DNA of 37,312 bases. Origin: an uncultured Lachnospiraceae bacterium (GTDB lineage Bacteria > Bacillota > Clostridia > Lachnospirales > Lachnospiraceae). Position 1 is the first letter of the stretch. Every line of letters starts with the position of its first letter. The notes beneath the pieces were generated by a model. That model was not told the DNA's origin. It saw only the letters and a program-made list of their open reading frames with translations, and searched no databases. The DNA is taken from assembly GCA_902767015.1 (NCBI GenBank), contig CACXFV010000100.1, forward strand, positions 1-37,312, written 5' to 3'. Shown here in pieces: positions 15,378-23,852 of this stretch. A program made the translations under genes and the position numbers.

Positions 15378-18323
15378 ATGAAAAAAAATTTTAGAAAAAT
15401 TTTGACAGGACTTGTCTCAGCGGTTACAATAACAGCGTTGGTACAGGTAAATACGTTATCCGGTTATGCGCAGATAACCTCCAAGTCTGCCCATATGGGG
15501 CAGAGATTATCGGCACCGGTGACAAGAGCAGCTTTGGCTGTGGATGAAATTTCAACAGTAACGGATTTTGATATGTTTGCCAATGATTATGGATATCAGG
15601 ATTTTTCTGCTTTCGATAATAAAAAGGACAGAAGGGCGCTGTATCAGGAGATTGCCCGTATAGCAGGTGATTTTTGGAACAGCAGTGCTGATTTGAACAA
15701 TGTCTATAACAATCTATATGAAATTGATTCGGTAAATTTAGCGCAATATAATCTGACATTTGATGAGGTAGTAGAGACCTACTTTGCCTTTAAGGAGGAT
15801 AACCCTATATTCTATTATCTGTCAAATGTTGTCTACATTAAGGGTGTAAAATTATATCTGTATGCCGATGCCGATTATGCGAAGGCGTCAGCCCGTAAGC
15901 AGTATCAGGAGAGTATTATTAACGGACTGAATGAGTTTATCCGCGCGACAAATGGCATGACGACAGATTTTGATATTATTCTTGAAGTACATGACATGAT
16001 CAGTGATAAAATCCAGTATGCATATCAGGCCAATGGTCAGCCGTCTAATGAAGCCTATGCACATAATATTCTGGGATATTTTGATGAAAGCTATGGGGAG
16101 GGCGTGTGCGAGTGCTATGCCCGTACGTATGCGCTGGCATTGAATCTGTTAGGAATTGAAAATGTATATGTGACAGGTGTGGCCGGTACAGAGGACCATG
16201 TATGGAATATCGTAAAATTGGATGGCAGTTATTATTATATCGATTGTACATGGGATGACGGGGGCGATAGCTATGATTATTTCCTAAAGGGAGAAAATTC
16301 TGTATTTAAGACAGATCATTTTGCTAATTCTAACCAGGCAACCGGTGTGGATTATCTTTATCCGTTGCCAAAGGTCAGTGATGGTGATTATGTGTATGAA
16401 ACAGAGAAAACGATTGAGATTGACAGTGTCAGAGATTTCAAGAGAATTGCCCTATATCCGTCAGGAAATTATCAGTTGACAGGTGATGTGGATTTTAGCA
16501 ATATTCATGTAAATAATGCCAGTATCTATCAGTATTTGAAGTTTACCTTTGATGGAATTATCAACGGGAATGGTCACATGGTCAGAGGCTTAAAGGTGGG
16601 CTTGTTCGAGACCATTGGAAGAGAGGCAGTGATTCGGAATTTATTATTGGAGGCAGATTTCAGCGGCAGTGCATGGCAGGACGGTCAGAATAAGTATGGA
16701 GCCATCAAATACGCATTGGCACAGAATAATCTGGGACTGATTGAAAAGTGCAGTGTTGATTTCTCTATGAAAGATATTGAGGGAATGGGCACCATTAGTG
16801 TCATGAATATTGGCGGATTTGTCAGAAATAATTATGGAATTATAAAGAATAGCAGTGCAGAGGTCAAATTGACAGGAAACACTTCTCAGGTTGAGCAGAT
16901 ATCACTGGGAGGCATGGTATTTAACAATTATGGAAAAGTGGATAGCTGTGAGGCAGCGATAGAGGTTAAGGACAATGACATAGAAAGACTTTTTGTAGGT
17001 GGATTCTGCGCTATGAGTATCAATGCGGATTCTATGGTAAGTAACTCCAAAGTCAGTGGTATAGTGACTTCCTATGGCAGTAATTCTATTGTTTTTGGTG
17101 GAATTGTGCCGGAAAATAATGGTATCATTGATGGCTGTGAGAGTAATGTGTCATGTAATCTTACTTCGGTTTATTCCGGCGGTATGACGGGCCTGAATCA
17201 TTTTATTGTGAAAAACTGTGTCAATCAGGGAAGGATAGCAGGGAATATATCCTATCTTGGCGGTGTTGCTGGATATAATAAAGGTGTTTTAGAGAGATGT
17301 ACCAATAGCGGAAGTATCAGCTATGGCAGCGGAAGCCAGAGCGTGGGTGGTATTACAGGAATGACAGGAACCACCTGTATTATCAGTCATTGTGAAAACA
17401 CAGGGGCGATTACAGGACAGCAGAGTGGCAGTAGTGAGATTGCTACGGGAGGAATTGTAGGAAGGGTTCCGCTCAATACCGGTAGCTCCTATGATGCTAA
17501 CCATAATCTGATTGTGACACCGGGCTATGTATTTATCAAGGATTGTAAGAATACCGGAAGTATCGGAGGCGATAATAACGGTGCCATTGCCGGCATCATC
17601 AGTGTTGCCAATAAAGAGAGTCAGGTGATTTTGAAAAATTGTACGAACACAGGAAGTATAAGTGGCAAGTCAAAGGATACATTATCCGGTGCCACCAATA
17701 TACACAGTAATGCGAAACGTACCAATGACATTTCCGTTGTGTTGATAAATAACACTGCTGCAGCTCAGGGGATTGTAACAGAAAGAAAATTGTCACACGT
17801 CAATATTGGTGAAAATCTAAAGATTGACAGTGCGGCGCAGAATCAGCGTGTATATTATTCTGCTGTCAATTCTACCTATGCCGGCGGTACTGTGAAAGGC
17901 ACATCCGCAGGAAATGATGTATTAGTCATTTATGATACAAATGGAAACTTTGATTATGAGCTAATCGTAGTGGATGCCGAAAAGCATACATGGAATGAGG
18001 GTATCGTAATGAGAGGTGCTGACCGTACACATTTTGGTGTGATAGAATATACCAGTGCAGAGGGGGATGCCATCAAGTATGAGATGATTTCAGAAGACCC
18101 TGATGTGGAGGATGCGACAAAAGTATTGTATGGTGATGCCAATCAGGACGGAGTTGTTGATACACAGGATGGGGTGATATTAAAGAAATATCTGGCGGGT
18201 TACAACGATATTCAGATTGATGTGGAATTATGTGATGTAGATGATGATGGCAGTATCACCAGTGCTGACGTTGTGCTGGTGGCGAAATATCTGGCCGGCT
18301 ATCCTGTAGCCATCAGAAGATAG
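15378..18323 (+). CDS. Secreted transglutaminase-like plus beta-helix protein with dockerin
   Basis: The protein has 981 residues. A signal peptide covers about 1-31. An N-terminal helical region leads into a transglutaminase-like (papain-fold) domain at about 175-315 with a complete candidate triad: Cys244 in GEGVCECYA, His274 in TEDHVWNIV and Asp289 in YYYIDCTWDD. GLUG-like beta-helix repeats follow at about 350-830 (FDGIINGNGHMVRGLKVGLF, then many GGI/GGV turns). The dockerin begins near 916, with loops DANQDGVVDTQD and DVDDDGSITSAD and two KYLAGY motifs. TGGAG at 15366-15370 favours ATG 15378 over 15372. Bacterial members of this fold act as proteases, peptidoglycan or peptide hydrolases, or amide crosslinkers; which applies here cannot be told. 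It is the only clearly enzyme-like member of the cluster. Confidence 0.88.
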   Translation: MKKNFRKILTGLVSAVTITALVQVNTLSGYAQITSKSAHMGQRLSAPVTRAALAVDEISTVTDFDMFANDYGYQDFSAFDNKKDRRALYQEIARIAGDFWNSSADLNNVYNNLYEIDSVNLAQYNLTFDEVVETYFAFKEDNPIFYYLSNVVYIKGVKLYLYADADYAKASARKQYQESIINGLNEFIRATNGMTTDFDIILEVHDMISDKIQYAYQANGQPSNEAYAHNILGYFDESYGEGVCECYARTYALALNLLGIENVYVTGVAGTEDHVWNIVKLDGSYYYIDCTWDDGGDSYDYFLKGENSVFKTDHFANSNQATGVDYLYPLPKVSDGDYVYETEKTIEIDSVRDFKRIALYPSGNYQLTGDVDFSNIHVNNASIYQYLKFTFDGIINGNGHMVRGLKVGLFETIGREAVIRNLLLEADFSGSAWQDGQNKYGAIKYALAQNNLGLIEKCSVDFSMKDIEGMGTISVMNIGGFVRNNYGIIKNSSAEVKLTGNTSQVEQISLGGMVFNNYGKVDSCEAAIEVKDNDIERLFVGGFCAMSINADSMVSNSKVSGIVTSYGSNSIVFGGIVPENNGIIDGCESNVSCNLTSVYSGGMTGLNHFIVKNCVNQGRIAGNISYLGGVAGYNKGVLERCTNSGSISYGSGSQSVGGITGMTGTTCIISHCENTGAITGQQSGSSEIATGGIVGRVPLNTGSSYDANHNLIVTPGYVFIKDCKNTGSIGGDNNGAIAGIISVANKESQVILKNCTNTGSISGKSKDTLSGATNIHSNAKRTNDISVVLINNTAAAQGIVTERKLSHVNIGENLKIDSAAQNQRVYYSAVNSTYAGGTVKGTSAGNDVLVIYDTNGNFDYELIVVDAEKHTWNEGIVMRGADRTHFGVIEYTSAEGDAIKYEMISEDPDVEDATKVLYGDANQDGVVDTQDGVILKKYLAGYNDIQIDVELCDVDDDGSITSADVVLVAKYLAGYPVAIRR

Positions 18324-18372
18324 AAGGCATATTTAGTACATATTATTTTTAAAACAGAAAGGAATCGGGAAG

Positions 18373-18412
18373 AACCGGTGTCAGAAGTGGTGAATATCAG
18401 TTCTGACAGGTT
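18373..18412 (+). promoter_or_regulatory. Hairpin just upstream of the DUF4317 gene
   Basis: TGTCAGAA (18379-18386) pairs with TTCTGACA (18401-18408). Outer AACC/GGTT pairs (18373-18376 with 18409-18412) leave a two-base GG bulge. No T run follows, so it is not a terminator. It ends 12 bases before the ATG and could limit ribosome access. Confidence 0.4.
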
Positions 18413-18424
18413 GGTACAGTTATC

Positions 18425-19564
18425 ATGAACAAGAAAGAAATATCAGAAATCAAGAAGCTGTTGACACCGGAGCATGCGGTGGTAACGAGAATCTGTGGTT
18501 GTTATGTAGATGGAGAAAAGGAGATTAAGTTTACTTCGAAGGAAGCGTTTAATTCGCTGTCAGAGGATGAGGCATTTAAGTATTTTGATATTTTCAGACA
18601 TACTTTGACAGGAACGCTGGGAAAGAATCTCATCAATATGGAATTTCCGAATGAGGAAGAATTAGAGGGAGGAAGACAGGAATTTTTGTTAAAGCTTAAA
18701 AACAGTCAATTGCAGGATGATGAATTGCTGGATGAGTTCTATCAAAATGTCATTGCTAACTATCAGTATGCTTCCAATTATTATATCATTCTGATTCACG
18801 CTGTTTATGATGTTCCTGGGAAATCCACAGATGGGACAGAGATGTTTGATGCCTCTGACAGTGTGTATGATTATGTGATATGCAGCATATGTCCGGTAAA
18901 TCTGTCAAAGTCCGGCTTAAGTTACGATGCAGATACCAATAGCATCAGCGAGCGGGTTCGGGACTGGATTGTAGGAGCACCGGCGAATGGTTTTTTGTTC
19001 CCGGCATTCAACGACAGAGACACAGATGTACATAGTCTTTTGTATTTTTCTAAGAATCCGGAGGAACTTCAGGACGATTTTATCGGAAATGTTTTAGGTG
19101 CCAATATTCCTATCTCAGCGGGTAATCAGAAGGAGATTTTTAATCAGATTATCACGAATACCTTCGGTGATGATTGTGATTTTGATACGATTAAGACAAT
19201 CCATGAAAATCTGAATGAAATGATAGAGGAAAACAAGGACGAGCCGGAGCCTCTTATGCTGACACAGAATGATGTAAAACATATATTTGAAGACAGCAGT
19301 ATACCTAATGAGAAAATAGAAGTGCTGGAAAAACAGATTGTGGAGAATGTCGGTGAGCGGCAGGCGCTTGTGGCAGACAATATAGCAGATGTTCGGAAAT
19401 TCAATATACAAATGCCGGATGTTGTTATTAAAGTGAGTCCTGACAGAACCGATTTGGTAGAGACAAGAGTCATTGACGGGAAGCAGTGTCTCGTCATTGA
19501 GGTGACGGACAGAATTGAGGTCAATGGTGTAAGTGTGATTGCGTCCAGACCAGACAGAGAGTGA
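18425..19564 (+). CDS. DUF4317 family protein
   Basis: This 379-residue, soluble, acidic protein is recognised as the DUF4317 family by its N-terminus (MNKKEISEIKKLLTPEH) and the CGCYVDGEKEIK and YQYASNYYIILIHAVYDVPG segments. The family is common in Firmicutes and has no established function that I know. No signal peptide or membrane segment is visible. The start has no clear Shine-Dalgarno; a stable hairpin occupies the space where one would be expected. It lies between the dockerin cluster and a MraY-like gene but shares no obvious pathway with either. Confidence 0.8.
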   Translation: MNKKEISEIKKLLTPEHAVVTRICGCYVDGEKEIKFTSKEAFNSLSEDEAFKYFDIFRHTLTGTLGKNLINMEFPNEEELEGGRQEFLLKLKNSQLQDDELLDEFYQNVIANYQYASNYYIILIHAVYDVPGKSTDGTEMFDASDSVYDYVICSICPVNLSKSGLSYDADTNSISERVRDWIVGAPANGFLFPAFNDRDTDVHSLLYFSKNPEELQDDFIGNVLGANIPISAGNQKEIFNQIITNTFGDDCDFDTIKTIHENLNEMIEENKDEPEPLMLTQNDVKHIFEDSSIPNEKIEVLEKQIVENVGERQALVADNIADVRKFNIQMPDVVIKVSPDRTDLVETRVIDGKQCLVIEVTDRIEVNGVSVIASRPDRE

Positions 19565-19650
19565 GTGAATAGTCAGATGTCTATGACTGTATTTAACAGA
19601 CTTAGTGCAGAAGTACTGCCAACTAGATGGAATAATCGGGAGGAGAACCA

Positions 19651-20616
19651 ATGATAACATATTTTTTTGATAACGTCGATTTTGGTACAGTGGCATTTGC
19701 AGGAATTATTTTTGCATTTGCACTAACCTGTCTGCTGCTCTATAAATGTACCAGAATATTGCCGAGAGATATGGGAAGGGAATTTGCCCATGACGGGACT
19801 TTATCGGCAGGGAAACCCAGAGGTGCAGGATTTATCTTTATCCTTGTATTTGTGCTTGCGACAGCTATATTTGCCAGAATTAATACAGAGATTATCATTT
19901 ATCTCATTCTGGTGGTGGCAGCCATGCTGACCGGATTTCTTGATGACTGTGCAAAGACACCATGGGGAGAATATAAAAAAGGGATACTTGACCTTGTCAT
20001 TGCGGTAATGTTGGCGGTTACTTTTTTAAATTTTAATGACAATACCATACTTTTGGCCAGTGTGAACCGGTATATTACGATTCATAAAATTGTATTTGGC
20101 GTGCTGATTGTCATTCTTGTATGGGCATCCATCAATGTTACCAACTGTTCAGACGGTGTGGATGGTCTGTCAGGCACCCTTACAATCATTACGCTTGCCT
20201 CCATTTATGTGATTGATCATATAAAGAATATGGATAGAGATTTCTCCTATTTGATTTTGGTGTTTATGATCAGCATTCTTGCTTATCTGTGGTTTAATGC
20301 GACACCAAGCAAGATGCTTATGGGAGATGCAGGCTCCAGAGCAATGGGTTTGTTTATCAGTATTGCGATACTGAAAAGCGGCTCACCGGTGCTATATCTT
20401 TTGGCCGCCGGTGTTTTGATCGTGGATGGTGGATTAGGGCTGATTAAGGTGGCACTTTTGAGATTCTTAAAAATTAAAATCATGAAAAATGTGAGAACAC
20501 CGATACATGACCATGTCAGAAAGGTATGGGGATGGTCAAATACGCACACAGTGTACAGATTTTCTATCATACAGATTATGCTGTCGATTGTAGCGGTTTA
20601 TCTTGTGTGGAAGTAG
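19651..20616 (+). CDS. MraY/WecA-family polyprenyl-phosphate sugar-phosphate transferase (MraY-like)
   Basis: The 321-residue integral membrane protein has about ten helices. The family motifs are present: the magnesium-binding DD in GFLDDCAKTPWGE, the loop NVTNCSDGVDGLSG, MGDAGSRAMG, and the C-terminal HDHVRKVWGWSNTHTVYRF, whose His residues and GW..T..RF spacing resemble MraY more than WecA. MraY transfers phospho-MurNAc-pentapeptide to undecaprenyl phosphate in peptidoglycan synthesis at the cytoplasmic membrane. The gene is not within a division/cell-wall cluster, so it may be a paralogue with another donor sugar. GGGAGGAG precedes the ATG, and a strong terminator follows. Confidence 0.82.
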   Translation: MITYFFDNVDFGTVAFAGIIFAFALTCLLLYKCTRILPRDMGREFAHDGTLSAGKPRGAGFIFILVFVLATAIFARINTEIIIYLILVVAAMLTGFLDDCAKTPWGEYKKGILDLVIAVMLAVTFLNFNDNTILLASVNRYITIHKIVFGVLIVILVWASINVTNCSDGVDGLSGTLTIITLASIYVIDHIKNMDRDFSYLILVFMISILAYLWFNATPSKMLMGDAGSRAMGLFISIAILKSGSPVLYLLAAGVLIVDGGLGLIKVALLRFLKIKIMKNVRTPIHDHVRKVWGWSNTHTVYRFSIIQIMLSIVAVYLVWK

Positions 20617-20637
20617 TAAATAAGGCATGAGAAATGA

Positions 20638-20690
20638 ACTGCCGGCTTATGGAGGACAAAGGATGTTATTCATAAGTCGGCAGTCTTTTT
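20638..20690 (+). terminator. Rho-independent terminator after the MraY-like gene
   Basis: A 14-bp stem (20638-20651 with 20671-20684, one G-T pair) runs directly into CTTTTTG. It lies between two convergent genes. Confidence 0.92.
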
Positions 20691-20742
20691 GAATATTTAT
20701 AGAAAATAAAAGCGCATCATCCGGAATGAGTGATGAGACATA

Positions 20743-21318
20743 TCAGGTGTGATAGACAGCCCTCTCTCCGCCAATATATTTATATCTGGTTCTAGCACAT
20801 ACCACATGTGCATTTCCGATTGTTTTTTGATTTGTTCTCACAGGAACAGCTACCGGCTTAAGATGCATCCCGATTAGCGTATCTCCAATATCAATTCCGG
20901 CGTCTGCCTGTATAGTTTCAATTGCCACAGCCTCATGAAAGCTTGCGAAGGCAGCGGTCGAGAAGGAACCACCTGCTTTTAATTGGGGAATCACATTGAC
21001 AATGGGAAATCTGTATTCTTTTGCACATTTTTTTTCAACAATAAGTGCACGGTTGAGATGCTCACAGCACTGTGCTGCAAGGTATATCCCATTTTCGGAA
21101 GTGATTTGAAATATGGTATCAAATACTGCTTTTCCGATTTCTGCACTTGAAAAAGAACCAATCATATGATTGGCAATCTCACTCGATGAGCAGCCCACCA
21201 CTAAAATCGCTCCCGGTTCAAGGCCTGCCACAGACAAAAGTTCATTTACCACATTTATGGTATTTTCTATTATATTCGTTACATCAAAGTTTTTATCAGT
21301 AGAAATTCCGTTAACCAT
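20743..21318 (-). CDS. TIGR01440/UPF0340 (DUF436) family protein
   Basis: The 191-residue protein has the hallmarks of the YwlG-type UPF0340 family: ILVVGCSSSEIANHMIGS near the N-terminus, the LAAQCCEHLNRALIVE stretch, and VPQLKAGGSF-type and HLKPVAVPVR-type segments (here VIPQLKAGGSFSTAAF and MHLKPVAVPVR). It is cytosolic, with no membrane segment; no function is established for the family that I know. AAGGAGGAG lies on the minus strand at 21331-21323, four bases before the ATG at 21318, so the longer frame opening at 21372 is not the start. A weak hairpin with a T-rich tail on the minus strand at about 20738-20705 may end the transcript. Confidence 0.88.
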   Translation of the reverse strand: MVNGISTDKNFDVTNIIENTINVVNELLSVAGLEPGAILVVGCSSSEIANHMIGSFSSAEIGKAVFDTIFQITSENGIYLAAQCCEHLNRALIVEKKCAKEYRFPIVNVIPQLKAGGSFSTAAFASFHEAVAIETIQADAGIDIGDTLIGMHLKPVAVPVRTNQKTIGNAHVVCARTRYKYIGGERAVYHT

Positions 21319-21416
21319 AATGCTCCTCCTTATTTTCTGATAGTGAATTGCGTTCGCAACCAGAACAATCATACATCAGATTAAAGTTAAAATCAACGAA
21401 TACTTTTAGGGATTCA

Positions 21417-21445
21417 TGAATATTATCCTGTAAATTACCTATAAT
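21417..21445 (+). promoter_or_regulatory. Candidate forespore-type promoter for the SASP gene
   Basis: TGAATA (21417-21422), 17 bases, then TATAAT (21440-21445, within CTATAATGA). TGAATA fits the -35 of forespore sigma factors (sigma-G/F) better than sigma-A, which matches the spore-protein product downstream. The leader would be about 80 bases. Confidence 0.3.
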
Positions 21446-21529
21446 GATAGAAGTCATAAGTTTAAAAGGAAACTGATAAACTACGTATGAATGGCATAGA
21501 TTCATTCAATAAAATTGTGGAGGAAAGAA

Positions 21530-21730
21530 ATGACAGGGAAATTTGATTTATTATCGGATAAAGACAAAATGAAGTATGAGATAGCGGAGGAATTGGGATT
21601 GCTTGATAAAGTCAGGGCAACAGGCTGGAAATCGCTGTCTGCAAGGGAAGCAGGAAAAATCGGCGGAATCATGACGGCAAGAATCAAAAAGGAGCTTGCC
21701 ATGAATGTAAATGAGGGAAAAAACGTTTAA
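21530..21730 (+). CDS. Small acid-soluble spore protein, alpha/beta type
   Basis: The 66-residue protein matches the alpha/beta SASP family, nearest to the short SspF-like form: KMKYEIAEELGLLDKVRATG, then SLSAREAGKIGGIMTARIKK. These proteins coat and protect spore DNA, and the YEIAEELG region corresponds to the germination-protease recognition stretch. GTGGAGG at 21515-21521 supports ATG 21530. It is transcribed divergently from the TIGR01440 gene. Its presence suggests the organism sporulates or descends from a sporulating lineage. Confidence 0.9.
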   Translation: MTGKFDLLSDKDKMKYEIAEELGLLDKVRATGWKSLSAREAGKIGGIMTARIKKELAMNVNEGKNV

Positions 21731-21865
21731 GTGTTAATTTTTTATTAATAAAAAAAATGTACTGTTCTTATTTTACAAGATATGTTATCATATATATAAG
21801 AGAAGAGAGATATATTATATGGAAACAGAAGGGAAGATGGAATTTCACAGAAAGTGGGTGGTAAT

Positions 21866-22594
21866 ATGAAATTTCAGAGAATCAATGAGGATACAATCAG
21901 ATGTATAGTTTACAAGCAGGATATGCAGGAATATGGGATTGTGTTGGAGGATTTTTTTAAGAACAAGAGTAAGATACACGATTTTTTGCATGATATTGTA
22001 GAACGTGCTGAACTGGAAATCGGGTACACACCGAAAGAGGGAATGCTGTCTATGCAGATTATACCGATTAATCCGAATATGATTTCTATTACATTTTCTG
22101 AGAATATGAATGATAGCTATGATAGTATTATCAATAATATCAGGAGTACCATTGAAGATACAATGGAAGAAGAATATAATGCGATAGAAGATGATGAATA
22201 CGAGGAATATGATGATGGATCGTCTGAGTATGAGCCGGGAAGCAGATTCGTGGATGGTGGAGGATATGGGTATTCTGACAGTGATGGCATGACGAAGTCA
22301 GCGATTGTAATGATAGCAATGTCTTCTATGGAGAAGCTGACCCATTTTTGCCGGACACTGAATTGCACAAAGACGGTAACCAGTGAGTTATATTATTTAA
22401 GGAATCGGGACGTATACTGTCTCATTATCGAGAAAAACAGACTATCGGAGGCAGATATGAGACAATTGCTCATATTGGCAGTAGAATATACATCCAACAT
22501 TACGGATGAGACAAAAGTCATTTATCATGTGAGAGAACATGGAGAGCAGATTATTGACAAGAGTGCCTATAGAATCTTAAAGAATTATATGTAA
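21866..22594 (+). CDS. mecA: MecA-like adaptor protein
   Basis: The 242-residue protein has MecA organisation: an N-terminal substrate-binding domain (MKFQRINEDTIRCIVYKQDM, about residues 1-75), a flexible acidic linker (about 85-140, rich in Glu, Asp and Tyr), and a C-terminal domain (about 145-242) that in MecA binds ClpC. MecA delivers targets, such as competence regulators in Bacillus, to ClpCP for degradation; the targets here are unknown. ATG 21866 is preferred over the upstream GTG at 21854, since the conserved N-terminus begins with MKFQ/MKIE-like residues. A strong terminator follows. Confidence 0.88.
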   Translation: MKFQRINEDTIRCIVYKQDMQEYGIVLEDFFKNKSKIHDFLHDIVERAELEIGYTPKEGMLSMQIIPINPNMISITFSENMNDSYDSIINNIRSTIEDTMEEEYNAIEDDEYEEYDDGSSEYEPGSRFVDGGGYGYSDSDGMTKSAIVMIAMSSMEKLTHFCRTLNCTKTVTSELYYLRNRDVYCLIIEKNRLSEADMRQLLILAVEYTSNITDETKVIYHVREHGEQIIDKSAYRILKNYM

Positions 22595-22612
22595 GTGTTG
22601 CGTGAATATGTC

Positions 22613-22643
22613 AGGGAGTGCATTATGTGCACTCCCTATTTTT
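22613..22643 (+). terminator. Rho-independent terminator after mecA
   Basis: A perfect 10-bp stem, AGGGAGTGCA (22613-22622) with TGCACTCCCT (22628-22637), has a five-base loop and is followed by ATTTTTC. Confidence 0.93.
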
Positions 22644-22667
22644 CTAACAGAGGTTTACAAAAACCAT

Positions 22668-23555
22668 TCAATTGGTCAACGCATTTTTTTTAATAATGCC
22701 GATGCCCAAAGCATAAGGACCGGTGTGACATCCAATCGCTGTTCCGATGATTACTTTGATGGAATCACATTTTATGCTGAGTCTTTCTTCAAATTCCTTC
22801 GTAAACCCCACGGCCTCATCGTAGTTATATCCGCAGGCAGTTACAAAATTAAATTCCTCTTTCTTATTTTCGGGTTTTTTGAAGAAGGATTCGATACAGG
22901 ATAATACACTCTGCAAGGATTTCTTTCTGCTTCTTGAAATACCGCCAAGGGAAATATCGCCATCCTGCATAATGATGGTAGGACGGATACCAAGCTTGTC
23001 ACCTGCGATGACGGCAAGCTTGCCGATTCTTCCATTTTTAATCAGATATTCTAAAGAGCCAACGGTAAAAAATATCTTGCCGGAGCCTTTTATTCGTTCT
23101 AGTTCTTTTATGGTATCCTCATAGGAGATTCCGGCGTCTCTGAGTTTGACGGCTTCATTGACAAATAATGCCTGACTTGCCGTATTTAACGTGGAATCAA
23201 TGACAGCAATCTTTGCATCAGGATTCGATTCAGTGAGAATATCTCTGGCAGTGCAGGCACTGTTATAAGAACCGCTGAATTTTGCAGTAATTGTTGTACA
23301 GATAATCGGAATCTTCTTCTCGACAAATGGCGTAAAAGTGTCGAGATAATCTTGAATAGAAGGAAGTGATGATTTTGGAACAGCATGTTCATTAATCATC
23401 CTTAAGTAAAAGGAATCATGGTCAATCCCCTCTCCTTCCTTCAGATAATTGGTGCCATCAAAAGTTACATAAAAAGGAACTACGGTAACATTGTGTTCTG
23501 TGAGATAATCCTGTTGTAAATCGCAGGCACCGTCACTTATAATCTGATAATTCAT
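22668..23555 (-). CDS. DegV family protein (fatty-acid-binding)
   Basis: The 295-residue protein has the DegV fold signature: N-terminal YQIISDGACDLQQDY, the conserved TSLPSxxxY-type region (here KSSLPSIQDYLDTF), ICTTITAKFSGSYNSA and VIDSTLNTASQALFV, then GSLEYLIKNGRIGK and a C-terminal ATGCHTGP-like segment (IGTAIGCHTGPYALG). Family members bind long-chain fatty acids and, in some species, serve as FakB partners of the fatty acid kinase FakA; no fakA is nearby. GGAGA on the minus strand (23565-23561) supports the ATG at 23555; the ATG at 23567 would overlap that site. Confidence 0.92.
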   Translation of the reverse strand: MNYQIISDGACDLQQDYLTEHNVTVVPFYVTFDGTNYLKEGEGIDHDSFYLRMINEHAVPKSSLPSIQDYLDTFTPFVEKKIPIICTTITAKFSGSYNSACTARDILTESNPDAKIAVIDSTLNTASQALFVNEAVKLRDAGISYEDTIKELERIKGSGKIFFTVGSLEYLIKNGRIGKLAVIAGDKLGIRPTIIMQDGDISLGGISRSRKKSLQSVLSCIESFFKKPENKKEEFNFVTACGYNYDEAVGFTKEFEERLSIKCDSIKVIIGTAIGCHTGPYALGIGIIKKNALTN

Positions 23556-23743
23556 AATATTCTCCATTCCAGAGCGTTTGTTGATGCGTTCATTGTAAGC
23601 AATATACCTAAGAGAAAATGATAAATTTCAATAAAGGTGTAATGGTATCATTTCCTTCTAGTATAATGAGTAGCTTGTGACGCTCAATTAATAAAATCAA
23701 CGACATTATAACACGCGGTTATAAAAACTACAAGATAGATTTT

Positions 23744-23769
23744 GAAAATAGTCTTAGAAAATAGCCTTA
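23744..23769 (+). repeat. Two tandem 13-bp units in the degV upstream gap
   Basis: GAAAATAGTCTTA and GAAAATAGCCTTA are adjacent and differ at one base. Apart from these and the promoter at 23810, the 297-base gap (23556-23852) between divergent genes shows nothing I can name. Confidence 0.6.
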
Positions 23770-23809
23770 GAAGTATTTTCACACTTTTCACATTTTTTTC
23801 ATTAATTTA

Positions 23810-23835
23810 TGCTATAATGCTATCAAAATAGCATT
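23810..23835 (+). promoter_or_regulatory. Extended -10 promoter overlapping an operator-like palindrome
   Basis: TGCTATAAT (23810-23818) is an extended -10 element with a perfect TATAAT; no good -35 is seen at normal spacing. AATGCTAT (23816-23823) and ATAGCATT (23828-23835) form an 8+8 inverted repeat with a CAAA spacer that covers the end of the -10 and the expected start point, an arrangement typical of repressor sites. Confidence 0.55.
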
Positions 23836-23852
23836 AGGACGAGGTTTATGGT

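Noticed and set aside
19115-19696. 193-codon minus-strand open frame spanning the end of DUF4317 and the MraY-like gene start
   Set aside because: It overlaps two well-supported genes and their intergenic region, and has an unlikely His/Cys/Tyr-rich composition.
22602-22904. Plus-strand 100-codon frame between mecA and degV
   Set aside because: It runs through the mecA terminator and the antisense of degV; a shadow frame.
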